A stretch of DNA of 64,000 bases from Algoriphagus aestuariicola. Its GTDB lineage: Bacteria > Bacteroidota > Bacteroidia > Cytophagales > Cyclobacteriaceae. Below the pieces are notes generated by a model, which was not told the DNA's origin, did no database searches, and saw only the letters and a program-made list of their open reading frames with translations. The stretch lies in contig NZ_JAFKCW010000003.1 in assembly GCF_017254835.1 (NCBI RefSeq), positions 558,001 to 622,000 on the forward strand, read 5' to 3'. This document shows, piece by piece, positions 27,167-35,814 of this stretch (within the stretch, counting starts at the first letter, position 1; each line of letters opens with the position of its first letter). The translations under genes were made by a program, and so were the position numbers.

Positions 27167-28620
27167 TTTTCAGTTAGATAAGTTTTGTTCAAGTCATTTT
27201 TTCTCACCTCGGTCAGCTTTTCACGAAGACGTTTTTGCATTTCTGCCACAACATTCGCATACTCCGGCAGTTGGGCCAGATTGCTGTACTGCTTGGGGTC
27301 CTGATACATGTCATAGAGCTCCATGCCCGATTTGGCGTCTTCGTCGTATTGGATGTAAGCCCAGCGATCCGTCCGTACGAGATAGGTATTTCCATTTTGA
27401 CTTACAGAGAATGCCATATCCCGCACCTGGGCCTGTTTGTCTTTCAGGACAGGTACCAGACTCTTGCCTTGGAGATTGCGCGGGATTTTTCCCCCTACCA
27501 GATCCACCAGTGTAGGATAGAGGTCCAGGAGCTCTGCAAAAGAACTTGAACTCCCAGATTTGACTCCCGGGGCTTTGATCAGGAAAGGCACCTGAACGGA
27601 CTCCTCATGAAGACTTACTTTCATCCAGAAGTCATGCTCTCCCAAGTGAAAACCGTGGTCGGACACAAACACGACGATCGTATTTTCTTCCAGGCCTTCC
27701 TCCTTGAGTGTTTGGAGGAGCTTGCCTACCTGCGCATCCATAAAAGAAACCGAGGCATAGTAAGCCGCAATTGCTTTTTGCTTTTGGGCATAGGACATCT
27801 GTCCATTTTTGGTAGTCACGTAGTTGATGCCGCGGGCGGGAATGTCAGCCCAATCATCCTGCACCACCGGAGGAGGCACCATTTGCTGCCAAGGGTAGGG
27901 GATAAAATACTTCTCCGGCGCGACAAATGGCACGTGAGGACGAACCAAACCCACTGCCAAAAAGAAAGGATCTTTCTTGTGAGCCCGGATCAACTCAGCG
28001 GCCTTTTCTGCCGCCATCCCATCCGCATGATCCAGCTCTGAGTCGGAAGCCTGCACGATGGTCATTACGTTGCCTCCCTTGCGGACAATGCTGCCATCGG
28101 GATTGTTTTGCACGAGTTCCGCTTTGCCAGGCGCCTGCCATTCAGGCGCTTTCACGTTGAATTTTTCTGTCCAGGAGGCGGCATCGTCCGTACCGTCAGC
28201 GCCTTTTTCAATATCTCCAGGTATTCCCATGTGGTAGATCTTACTCACGCGGGCGGTATAGTAGCCTTGGTTTTTGAACCATTGCGCCAGCGAAAGACGA
28301 TCCGTCCCCACCTGCTCCCGGCCGCTCACGTAGCCATAGGTCTCCGTCGCGCTGGGATAGTACCCAAACATAAAAGAAGCCCGGGACGGCCCACAGACCG
28401 GAAACTGGCTATAGGCCCTGTCAAATTGAACTCCCTCCCTGGCCAACTGGTCAATATGGGGAGTCTGTGTGATCCGATTGCCGTAGGTACCCAAGGCAGT
28501 GGTAGTCAGGTCATCCGAGATGATCAGCAGGACGTTGGGTTTTGATTTTTTCTCCTGGGAAAAAGAAAAAAGCGGGCTAATTGCCAGCAGGAAAAATAGA
28601 AGAAGTCGGGTGCTTTTCAT
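27163..28620 (-). CDS. S1 sulfatase, iduronate-2-sulfatase-like (C-G-P-S-R active site)
   Basis: The 485-residue protein has a cleavable signal peptide (LLLFFLLAISPLFSFSQ) and the S1 core: LLIISDDLTT metal site and active-site C-G-P-S-R at 76-80 in the context SQFPVCGPSRASFMFG. GYYPSATETYGY follows, together with VSDHGFHLGEHDFWMKVSLH, the pattern of iduronate-2-sulfatase-like enzymes (SulfAtlas S1_7 group, by recognition). Cys76 needs conversion to formylglycine. It starts three bases after the Gfo/Idh/MocA gene and overlaps the glycosidase start by four bases. It probably acts in the periplasm on a 2-O-sulfated sugar; the substrate is not proven. Confidence 0.92.
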   Translation of the reverse strand: MKSTRLLLFFLLAISPLFSFSQEKKSKPNVLLIISDDLTTTALGTYGNRITQTPHIDQLAREGVQFDRAYSQFPVCGPSRASFMFGYYPSATETYGYVSGREQVGTDRLSLAQWFKNQGYYTARVSKIYHMGIPGDIEKGADGTDDAASWTEKFNVKAPEWQAPGKAELVQNNPDGSIVRKGGNVMTIVQASDSELDHADGMAAEKAAELIRAHKKDPFFLAVGLVRPHVPFVAPEKYFIPYPWQQMVPPPVVQDDWADIPARGINYVTTKNGQMSYAQKQKAIAAYYASVSFMDAQVGKLLQTLKEEGLEENTIVVFVSDHGFHLGEHDFWMKVSLHEESVQVPFLIKAPGVKSGSSSSFAELLDLYPTLVDLVGGKIPRNLQGKSLVPVLKDKQAQVRDMAFSVSQNGNTYLVRTDRWAYIQYDEDAKSGMELYDMYQDPKQYSNLAQLPEYANVVAEMQKRLREKLTEVRKNDLNKTYLTEK

Positions 28621-28623
28621 GTA

Positions 28624-29670
28624 CTAAATTCTTGAGTTTTGGTAGACGAGCTCGACCAGCTCCATGGTCTGGAGGGCGTCCCCTACGGAATGAATTAGGG
28701 GTAAACTGGGATCTTGGAGGTGATTTTGGAGTACGGCCATGCTGCCCACGAAGGCCTCCGGAAACCAGTCCCCTTGCAGCGGAATCTCCTGCCAGCCGAG
28801 CTCGGAATCATTTTCAAAATATTCCATGTAGGAAGGCCGACCTTTGGGATAGTCCAAGGATAGTCCCAATTGAATAAATGCCGCCCCTTGGGTACCTTCA
28901 ACTTTCAGGTAGGATTGCTGATGCTTGCCTCCAAAGGAATGGCCATGGTTGGTGAGGATGCGGGCCTGCTTTGATTCGGGATAGTCCAGCAGGATACTGC
29001 TGCGGGCATCGGCCAAGTCCGGTGACTTGGGATGTCGGGCAAGCGACGCGCTGACTCTGCTTGGGTTTCCCGCCAAAGCCCGGATGAGATCCAGGTAATG
29101 AACGCTGTGGTAAAGGACTTCCATGCGGGGCTTGGTTTTGAGAAAATCCCAGAGCTCCCAGGGTGTATGTACGCAGACCTTCAGCTCGATATCGTAGACT
29201 TCGCCAAGTATGCCCCGCTCCATCAAATCCTGAAGAGCCAGCATATAGGGAGCAAACTTTAGCTGGAAGTTGACCGCGGCAACCAGGTTTTTCTCTTGGC
29301 AAACGGCAAGGATCTTTTGGGCTTCCTCCAGCGTTTCACCCATTGGCTTTTGGATCAAAACCGCCGAGTGATCTGGGATTTTCTCCAAAACTGAAAGAAT
29401 CTGATCCGCCGGGACGGCTAGGTCAAAGACTGCATTTTCTTTAAACCCCACCTGTACCAAGTCATCCAGGATAGAGAATGTCTGGCTTACAAATGGAAAT
29501 CGCACTTTGGCGGCCTTCGCCTTTTCCAAATCCCGGTCGTATATCCCCAGTACTTTCCAACCAGCCTTGCTGTATGCCGGTAAGTGCGCATCAGTCACAA
29601 TTCCTCCCGCTCCGATGATGACTATCGGCGATGGATTGTTGAGAAGAGGGATGGATTGCCGGAGTTGCAT
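28624..29670 (-). CDS. Gfo/Idh/MocA family NAD(P)-dependent oxidoreductase
   Basis: The 348-residue cytoplasmic protein has an N-terminal Rossmann fold (IVIIGAGGIVTDAHLPAYSKAG, with GxGxx at about 17-22) and the family Lys in QKPMGE, where most members have E-K-P. A C-terminal alpha/beta domain carries the YHSVHYLDL motif that supplies active-site His residues. Such enzymes oxidise or epimerise sugars. In this operon a role in oxidising the released sugar before L-fuconate dehydratase is plausible. The ATG at 29668-29670 is preferred because it lies 20 bases after the symporter stop; the longer frame would overlap the symporter gene. Confidence 0.88.
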   Translation of the reverse strand: MQLRQSIPLLNNPSPIVIIGAGGIVTDAHLPAYSKAGWKVLGIYDRDLEKAKAAKVRFPFVSQTFSILDDLVQVGFKENAVFDLAVPADQILSVLEKIPDHSAVLIQKPMGETLEEAQKILAVCQEKNLVAAVNFQLKFAPYMLALQDLMERGILGEVYDIELKVCVHTPWELWDFLKTKPRMEVLYHSVHYLDLIRALAGNPSRVSASLARHPKSPDLADARSSILLDYPESKQARILTNHGHSFGGKHQQSYLKVEGTQGAAFIQLGLSLDYPKGRPSYMEYFENDSELGWQEIPLQGDWFPEAFVGSMAVLQNHLQDPSLPLIHSVGDALQTMELVELVYQNSRI

Positions 29671-29690
29671 GGGATTTATTGTTTTTGCGA

Positions 29691-31286
29691 TCAAAAGAAA
29701 ATGAAATAAACTACACTCATACAAGCCATGAGCAAAACGCTTAGGCCTATCACTATTCGGGAACTCCCCGAAAAGCTCAAGCTGGACACTTGGACATTGA
29801 GAGCGGGCTTAGCACCCATGGTACTGGTTGCCCAGTAGATCGCCGTGGATAGCAGAAAGAAATAGACCGTCTGGCTCATCCAGTTGATGCCAAGTCCCTC
29901 GGCCGACGAGACAAAGTTTCGGACACCATTGACAGTCAAGTACTTTTCAGTCAAAAAGACTCCAGCAGCGATCCCACTCCCTAAAAGCAAGGTGAGGAAA
30001 GAGGCTTGGGATGTGCCTCTCGAAGAGACAATTCCAAAAAGAAAAACCACTACAATGGAAGGGGCGAAGATGGAAAACATCTGGTTGATCAGCTCGAAGA
30101 TGGCGCCGAGATTGCCCAAAAATGGAGACCAAATCACTGCTAGAACTAGCACAAGTCCCGCAGTGATGCGTCCGATCCGGATCTTTTTCCCGTCAGTCAG
30201 ACCTGGCTTCAGCCTGTCAAACACATCATAGACTACCAATGTCGAGCAGCTGGTCAGAGCTGCCGCGACACTGCTCATCACCGCTGCCAGCAGTGCGGCT
30301 ACCATCAGCCCTTTCAAGCCAATGGGCAATAGCTCCATGATCAGCACTGGCAGGACACTCTTGGTATCCTCACCGATCTCACTGCGAAACAAGGCAAAAG
30401 CCAAGATCCCCGGCAGAATCATGATAAACGGCGGCAAAATCTTTAGAAATCCAGCGAAAACCGCTCCCAGGCGGGCTTGGTTTTCATCTTTGGCCCCGAG
30501 GATACGCTGCACGATCGTCTGGTCGGTACACCAATACCAAATACCCAAAATCAGATGGCTAAACAACATATCCCGAAAAGAAAATCCCTTGGCCGCCGAA
30601 TCAAAGTTCACCGCGCTCAGCCGGTCAGGAGTCACGGCAGTCTTCAACTCCGCAAAAGAATGAATCCCAACTTCCGGCAGGGCGAAGAGTGCCAGCAGGG
30701 TGATCAGCAGTGAGCCGAGGATCAAGATGACGGTCTGTATGGACTCGGTCAGCACCACGGAAGAAAGCCCTCCGATGATGGTATATAGGCCGGTAGCTAC
30801 CGCGATCAAGCATACAGAAAACCAAATATTCCAGCCAAAGATGGCCTCAAAGACCACTGCACCGGCATAGAAGCTAATGCCGATGTGCATAAACAAGGCC
30901 GCCAGTATGCTAAACAACGCCAGGATCATCCGAGACCGGGAGTCATATCTTTTTTCCAAAAATTCCGGAAGGGTGACCACCTTGCTCTTAAGGAAAAAGG
31001 GCACAAAGACAAAAGCCAGGATCAGCAGCTCAACCGTGGAAAACCACTCGAAATTCCCCCATAGGATTCCATCCTTGAATCCGGACTCCGCCAGCCCCAC
31101 CAGGTGAACTGTAGAGATGTTGGAAGCAAAGAGCGAGGCACCGATGACCTTCCAGTCCAAGGATTTCCCCGCTAGGAAGTAACCCTCACTTGTCACTCGC
31201 TTCTTTTGCGCATACGCAATCCCTATCCAGACTATGCCGATGAGATAAGCAAAAATGGCGACTGCGTCGAGCAAATGGAGCTTCAT
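29691..31286 (-). CDS. SSS family sodium:solute symporter, probable sugar transporter
   Basis: The 531-residue protein is an inner membrane Na+-coupled symporter of the SGLT/SSS family. It has about 13-14 hydrophobic helices. The early SEGYFLAGKSLDWKVIGASLFASNISTVHLVGL region is the family hallmark, with Na+ site residues. VVALTESIQTVILILGS-like and WYWCTDQTIVQRILGAKDENQA segments follow; the latter is typical of SGLT members. The start is ATG 31284-31286; the longer frame opens with TTG and adds a non-family 14-residue head. It is the first gene of the SSS-Gfo-sulfatase-glycosidase-fucD operon and would import the monosaccharide released outside the cell. Confidence 0.93.
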   Translation of the reverse strand: MKLHLLDAVAIFAYLIGIVWIGIAYAQKKRVTSEGYFLAGKSLDWKVIGASLFASNISTVHLVGLAESGFKDGILWGNFEWFSTVELLILAFVFVPFFLKSKVVTLPEFLEKRYDSRSRMILALFSILAALFMHIGISFYAGAVVFEAIFGWNIWFSVCLIAVATGLYTIIGGLSSVVLTESIQTVILILGSLLITLLALFALPEVGIHSFAELKTAVTPDRLSAVNFDSAAKGFSFRDMLFSHLILGIWYWCTDQTIVQRILGAKDENQARLGAVFAGFLKILPPFIMILPGILAFALFRSEIGEDTKSVLPVLIMELLPIGLKGLMVAALLAAVMSSVAAALTSCSTLVVYDVFDRLKPGLTDGKKIRIGRITAGLVLVLAVIWSPFLGNLGAIFELINQMFSIFAPSIVVVFLFGIVSSRGTSQASFLTLLLGSGIAAGVFLTEKYLTVNGVRNFVSSAEGLGINWMSQTVYFFLLSTAIYWATSTMGAKPALNVQVSSLSFSGSSRIVIGLSVLLMACMSVVYFIFF

Positions 31287-31481
31287 AGGGTCTTTAAAAC
31301 TAGCCAAAAATGACTTTGCAGGAGCCAAATTAAAATTATTAGGGCAAAGGCACTAAATTAGTAGCAAATTATTTTCATTTGTTCCTTCAATCGGCAAGAT
31401 CTCTGGCCGTTTGACGGAAAACCTTGGCTTGAAAAGCGGCAAAAGGCTAATTTCAACCACGAATACCCTAACCAATAAACC

Positions 31482-33161
31482 ATGCGCAAGACTCTTGTCT
31501 TTATTTTGATCTGTCTCTGCTCTGCCCAATCGGGATTCTCGCAGGCGGGCAAACAGACCTCCGGGAGGCCAAACATCATCTTCATCATGTCCGATGACCA
31601 TGCCTACCAGGCCATATCTGCCTATGACGACCGCCTCATCGCGACGCCCAACATCGATCGTATCGCCGATATGGGGATTCTTTTTACCCAAGCCAGCGTA
31701 ACCAACTCCATCTGCGCCCCTTCCCGGGCGACCATCTTGACGGGAAAGCACTCCCATCTTAATGGCAAGGTGGACAACCATTTTGCCTTTGACACGACCA
31801 ATGTGACCTTCCCGCAACTCCTGCAGGATGCGGGCTACCAGACGGCGATGTTTGGCAAGCTGCACTTTGGCAACAATCCCAAAGGGTTTGACGAATTCAA
31901 GATCTTGCCAGGACAGGGCTCCTACTACAACCCGGAATTTATTACCAAAAAGGAAGGCAATATCAAAGTCGAGGGCTATGTCACGGACATCGTGACAGAT
32001 ATGACCCTAGACTGGCTGGAGAAAGACCGGGAAGAGGAAAAGCCCTTTATGCTCATGTACCTGCACAAGTCTCCGCATCGTCCCTGGCTGATGGCCGAGC
32101 GCCACATGGAAGAATATACCAACAAAAGCTTTCCCGAGCCCAAAACGCTTTTCGACGACTATGCCGAACGTCCCGCCGCTGCGGAAGCAGAGATGAATAT
32201 ACTGGAGCACATGAGCTGGGCCGGGGACAACAAGCTTTTCCCCGAAACCATGGATGAGCTGGGTCTTAGCGAGATCGGCCCGGACAAAGGAAGATTCAAG
32301 GGCGAACTGGCACGCTTCACCCCCTCGCAGCGGGAGACTTTCCTGAAGTACTATAGCAAGGTCAACGAGGATTTCAAGAAAAAATACCCTACCATGTCCC
32401 AAGAGGACATCATGAAGTGGAAATACCAACGCTACATGCAGGACTACCTCGGCACCATCAAGGCGGTCGATGAAAATGTGGGCCGATTGCTGGACTATCT
32501 AGAGGCCAATGAGCTGATGGAGAATACCATCATTGTATACACCTCAGATCAGGGCTTCTATCTAGGCGAGCACGGATGGTATGACAAGCGTTTCGTTTAC
32601 GACGAATCTTTCAAAACTCCCCTGCTAGTGGCTTGGCCTGGACGGACCAAAGCTGGAAGCACCTCGGATGCGCTGGTACAAAACCTGGATTTTGCTCAGA
32701 CCTTCTTGGACGCTGCAGGAGTAAAAGCACCAAAAGACATGCAGGGAGAAAGCATGGTGCCCTTGCTAACCGGAAATGAAAAGAAATGGACTCGTGACGA
32801 AGTGTATTACCACTACTACGAATATCCCGCCGAACACATGGTACAGCGCCATTATGCCATCATTACCCAAGAGTATAAGCTCGTCCATTTTTATTTTCCC
32901 GAGGACAGATGGGAACTTATAGACCGCAAGAAAGACCCGCTCGAGCTGCACAATTACTATGATGATCCGGCCCATGCCCAGATCCGAAAAGACCTGCACG
33001 CCCAACTGGACAAGATGCGTAAAAAATACAAGGACAGCTCGGAGATCAGTCAGAGCTACATCGACCGACTGATCGACGATGCTGAGAAAGGAAAAGTCTA
33101 TGGCGCATCGAAGGAAAAAGTAGATGCCGTCATCCGACGTAGCCGTGAAAACAAGGACTAG
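31482..33161 (+). CDS. S1 sulfatase with C-terminal DUF4976-like region (C-A-P-S-R active site)
   Basis: The 559-residue protein has a signal peptide (LVFILICLCSAQSGFSQ) and the S1 core: IIFIMSDDHAYQA, active-site C-A-P-S-R at 78-82 followed by ATILTG, GKLHFG, and YTSDQGFYLGEHGWYDKRF with the C-terminal metal ligands. A DUF4976-like tail (ELIDRKKDPLELHNYYDDP) is typical of N-acetylglucosamine-6-sulfatase-like and choline-sulfatase-like members. It is transcribed divergently from the symporter operon across a 195-base gap that must hold both promoters, so the two units may be co-regulated. Cys78 requires formylglycine maturation. Confidence 0.92.
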   Translation: MRKTLVFILICLCSAQSGFSQAGKQTSGRPNIIFIMSDDHAYQAISAYDDRLIATPNIDRIADMGILFTQASVTNSICAPSRATILTGKHSHLNGKVDNHFAFDTTNVTFPQLLQDAGYQTAMFGKLHFGNNPKGFDEFKILPGQGSYYNPEFITKKEGNIKVEGYVTDIVTDMTLDWLEKDREEEKPFMLMYLHKSPHRPWLMAERHMEEYTNKSFPEPKTLFDDYAERPAAAEAEMNILEHMSWAGDNKLFPETMDELGLSEIGPDKGRFKGELARFTPSQRETFLKYYSKVNEDFKKKYPTMSQEDIMKWKYQRYMQDYLGTIKAVDENVGRLLDYLEANELMENTIIVYTSDQGFYLGEHGWYDKRFVYDESFKTPLLVAWPGRTKAGSTSDALVQNLDFAQTFLDAAGVKAPKDMQGESMVPLLTGNEKKWTRDEVYYHYYEYPAEHMVQRHYAIITQEYKLVHFYFPEDRWELIDRKKDPLELHNYYDDPAHAQIRKDLHAQLDKMRKKYKDSSEISQSYIDRLIDDAEKGKVYGASKEKVDAVIRRSRENKD

Positions 33162-33190
33162 CGAAGTAGCAGTTTTTGACAACAGAAAGC

Positions 33191-33217
33191 GCGGTCAGGT
33201 TTAGCTCACCTGACCGC
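33191..33217. terminator. Perfect 10-bp hairpin between convergent genes
   Basis: Arms 33191-33200 and 33208-33217 are perfectly complementary around a seven-base loop. The hairpin sits between the stops of the plus-strand sulfatase and the minus-strand Usp gene. No strong T run follows, so termination may be only partial. Confidence 0.6.
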
Positions 33218-33254
33218 ACCTGATAATTGCAATCCAGACTAGCACCAGCTCTTG

Positions 33255-34055
33255 TCACGCATGCATGACCAAGAGGGGATAATGGGTAACAGAAGCCATC
33301 TCGTGGGTGAAGTGGCGTTGGAATAACCCTCCAGAATCTCGGGCGATCATCGCAACCAAGCCCGTGTCGTCATTCTTGTCAAGGTAAAAATTGATTCCGT
33401 CCATCACATTGTTATCAAAAACGGTGATGCGCTCGGTTTCGATGTTTTCCCGGAATCTTGACACCAAGGCGCTGCGCTCCATTTCTTGGGTGAATCCCAA
33501 GCTGGTGTTTTTGGGCCGGACATTGAGTATTCTTAGCCTGGGTTCGATCATCAGGGAGGTGATGTCTGCCAGTACATCGAAGGTTTTTTCCTGCCCAACT
33601 TCCATCAAATCGGTTGCCAGCACCACACGGTTTTTGCCGGCTCGATTGAAGGCTTCAAAACGTGCTGTTTCCGGAACGACGAGAACCGGGGACTTGATAT
33701 GGGCTAGCACCTTCACGGTATTACTTCCGATGAAAATCCTTTTCAGGCCCGTAGCCCCTTTTGTCCCCATCACGACCAAATCGGCGTTTTGGCTCTTTAT
33801 TTGGGATTCCAAAGAAGGAATCAAAGCGTCCCATAACGCGAGGGAAGAACATTGAAGTTCTTCTCCAAAGGTGTGTTTGAGGCGACTCTCCAACAGTCCC
33901 AGTCGCATTTTGGCGTCCGCTTCGCTGTCGTCTTCAGAAAGGACATGGAGGATTCGAAGCTGGCCTTGCGTCCTTTTGCACAGCTCCGCTGCAAACAGCA
34001 AAGCATTATCAACTTCGTCAGAAAAGTCCACGGGGACAATAATAGTTTTTAGCAT
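33255..34055 (-). CDS. Universal stress protein, tandem-domain
   Basis: The 266-residue protein has two Usp-like halves. The first opens with MLKTIIVPVDFSDEVDNALL and carries the ATP-binding motif GTKGATGLKRIFIGSNT (about 106-122), followed by SPVLVVPE. The second half keeps the strand-helix pattern (RVVLATDLMEVGQEK), but its nucleotide motif is degenerate (ARDSGGLFQRHF), so only the first half is likely to bind ATP. The start is the ATG at 34053-34055; the longer frame is not family-like. The gene lies inside the carbohydrate region between a sulfatase and SusD pair 2, and a link to that function is not shown. Confidence 0.85.
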   Translation of the reverse strand: MLKTIIVPVDFSDEVDNALLFAAELCKRTQGQLRILHVLSEDDSEADAKMRLGLLESRLKHTFGEELQCSSLALWDALIPSLESQIKSQNADLVVMGTKGATGLKRIFIGSNTVKVLAHIKSPVLVVPETARFEAFNRAGKNRVVLATDLMEVGQEKTFDVLADITSLMIEPRLRILNVRPKNTSLGFTQEMERSALVSRFRENIETERITVFDNNVMDGINFYLDKNDDTGLVAMIARDSGGLFQRHFTHEMASVTHYPLLVMHA

Positions 34056-34200
34056 AAAAATATTTTGGATAGGTCTAGCCTTAAGATATGCATTTTGACT
34101 AAAGATTCGAACGCTTGAGAATAAGGCCAGCCAGAATCTTTTTTTCAAAATGAGGAAAGGATATCGAGCCCTAAACAACAAAGGTGCGCCTATGATGATC

Positions 34201-34233
34201 AAAAAAAAGTCCGACCCTTGCGAGTCGGACTTT
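34201..34233 (-). terminator. Rho-independent terminator of the second SusC/SusD operon
   Basis: On the minus strand a perfect 10-bp stem (34224-34233 with 34206-34215, eight-base loop) is followed by a T run (A residues 34201-34208 on the plus strand). It starts 21 bases after the susD stop. Confidence 0.92.
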
Positions 34234-34254
34234 ATCATTTAAATCAATTTGGAA

Positions 34255-35787
34255 TTAATATCCAGGATTTTGCTCGATAGGAGCGGAGGTGTTGTTCTGA
34301 ATTTCGTCCAAAGGAATAGGCCATATAAAGCGATGGTCGGTATAGAGAAGGTCATGGCTGGTAACAACCGCACGGCTCGTTGTATAGAAATCCAAGTTGT
34401 TGACAGTACGTGTTTGGGCCTTCAATGGGATACCATTCATTACTCCTGCACCCGAAAGTCTGTGGATATCAGCCCATCTGCGACCTTCCGCCAAGAATTC
34501 GATTCTGCGCTCGTTGTAGATTGCAGTCAAAACACCAGCCTGACCGCCCAAACCAGCAGCAGTGAAGGAAGGAACAGTATCAGGAAGCGCACGGTCTCTT
34601 ACTGAGTTCAAAAGGGTCACAGCAGCATCCAGGTTACCCAATTGTGCATTAGCTTCAGCAGCATTCAATACTACTTCAGAGAATCTCAAGATCACGTTTG
34701 GATCAGTACGGGTCACCGGATCTATGTATTTAGCACTGTATATACCGGCTGCATTTCTGCTAGTCAAATCCACTCGTCGGGTATCTTCCGCATGCCAAAA
34801 TTCCGACTTCCAGATGAGAGGAGAGATCTTTACCAGGCCACGGCCACCATTGGCAGGGTTGCCATACATAGAAGGCAGCGCACCGTTTACGGTACCGTTA
34901 GAGGCTTCCGAGTTAAGGAAAGAGAAGATGTTGTCAGAGCTGGTTCCGCCTCTGAAAGGAGTGGCGGGGTTAGGAGTCACTGCGTACAGAGACTTGATTT
35001 TCTCATACTCTGCCAGTACGCCAGCCCAATCTTCTTTGTGAAGAAGGACACGGGTCTTGAGGGCGACTACCGCACCGTAGCTCACTCTGGATACGGTGCC
35101 TTTACCTGAACCCAAGGCAGTAGCGGCAGCATCCAAGTCAGCCAGAAGTTGAGTGTAGCCTTCAGCGACCGTACCTCGACGAACTGCCTCTCCGTCTGGA
35201 ACTTTAGGCACATCGTTGATGGCGAATGTTCTGTAAGGAACACCAGCAGTAGCAGGATCGTCAGAGTAAGGTCTGGCGAAGTGAATCAGGAGCTCATGGT
35301 GAGCCAAAGCTCTCATGAACAGCATTTCACCTTTGTAGGCATTGCCTTCTTCTGCCGTCAGCACACCGCCTACTACAGCAGGATCGATGTTTTCAAGAAC
35401 GATATTCGCCCGGTTGATCAATCGATACAGGGAGATCCACATTCCGTTGTTGTTTGCAGACTGTGGAGTATAGGAGTTGTTGTAGGTGATTTCGTAGAAG
35501 GCCTGGTCATTGTACATGTCCTCGCCTCTCATGTCACCCTGCTCCACGTTGGCAGCCCCGAAAGGATAGCCACGACCGTTGGTCACGGAACCGTTGTAGT
35601 ACCCGCGCTGGGCAGCTTCATACACACCCAGTACCGCAGACTCGATTCGAGCGGCAGTAGCAAATGCTTCCTGATCTGGGATCAAGTTGGCAGGGGTCAG
35701 TTCAGTTACCTCGCAGGCACTGACCACTCCCATCATAGCCGCACCGGCTAGGATAAGCTTGAAGTTTTTTATCGAAAATTTTGTCAT
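34255..35787 (-). CDS. RagB/SusD family outer membrane lipoprotein (pair 2)
   Basis: The 510-residue protein has a lipoprotein signal (AAMMGVVSAC) and SusD features: LFMRALAHHELLIHFARPYSDDP, the helical TPR-like part, and the C-terminal ILRFSEVVLNAAEANAQL and IYNERRIEFLAEGRRWADIHRL segments. It starts 27 bases after the susC stop of pair 2. It is clearly diverged from pair 1 (different length and N-terminal half), so the two systems probably bind different glycans or different fragments. A strong terminator follows. Confidence 0.94.
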   Translation of the reverse strand: MTKFSIKNFKLILAGAAMMGVVSACEVTELTPANLIPDQEAFATAARIESAVLGVYEAAQRGYYNGSVTNGRGYPFGAANVEQGDMRGEDMYNDQAFYEITYNNSYTPQSANNNGMWISLYRLINRANIVLENIDPAVVGGVLTAEEGNAYKGEMLFMRALAHHELLIHFARPYSDDPATAGVPYRTFAINDVPKVPDGEAVRRGTVAEGYTQLLADLDAAATALGSGKGTVSRVSYGAVVALKTRVLLHKEDWAGVLAEYEKIKSLYAVTPNPATPFRGGTSSDNIFSFLNSEASNGTVNGALPSMYGNPANGGRGLVKISPLIWKSEFWHAEDTRRVDLTSRNAAGIYSAKYIDPVTRTDPNVILRFSEVVLNAAEANAQLGNLDAAVTLLNSVRDRALPDTVPSFTAAGLGGQAGVLTAIYNERRIEFLAEGRRWADIHRLSGAGVMNGIPLKAQTRTVNNLDFYTTSRAVVTSHDLLYTDHRFIWPIPLDEIQNNTSAPIEQNPGY

Positions 35788-35814
35788 TGTAATGCTTCGT
35801 TTAGGAGTTTGAAA

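Noticed and set aside
26327-27181. 284-codon antisense frame over the glycosidase gene
   Set aside because: It is explained by the GC-rich third positions of the real gene; no recognisable motifs.
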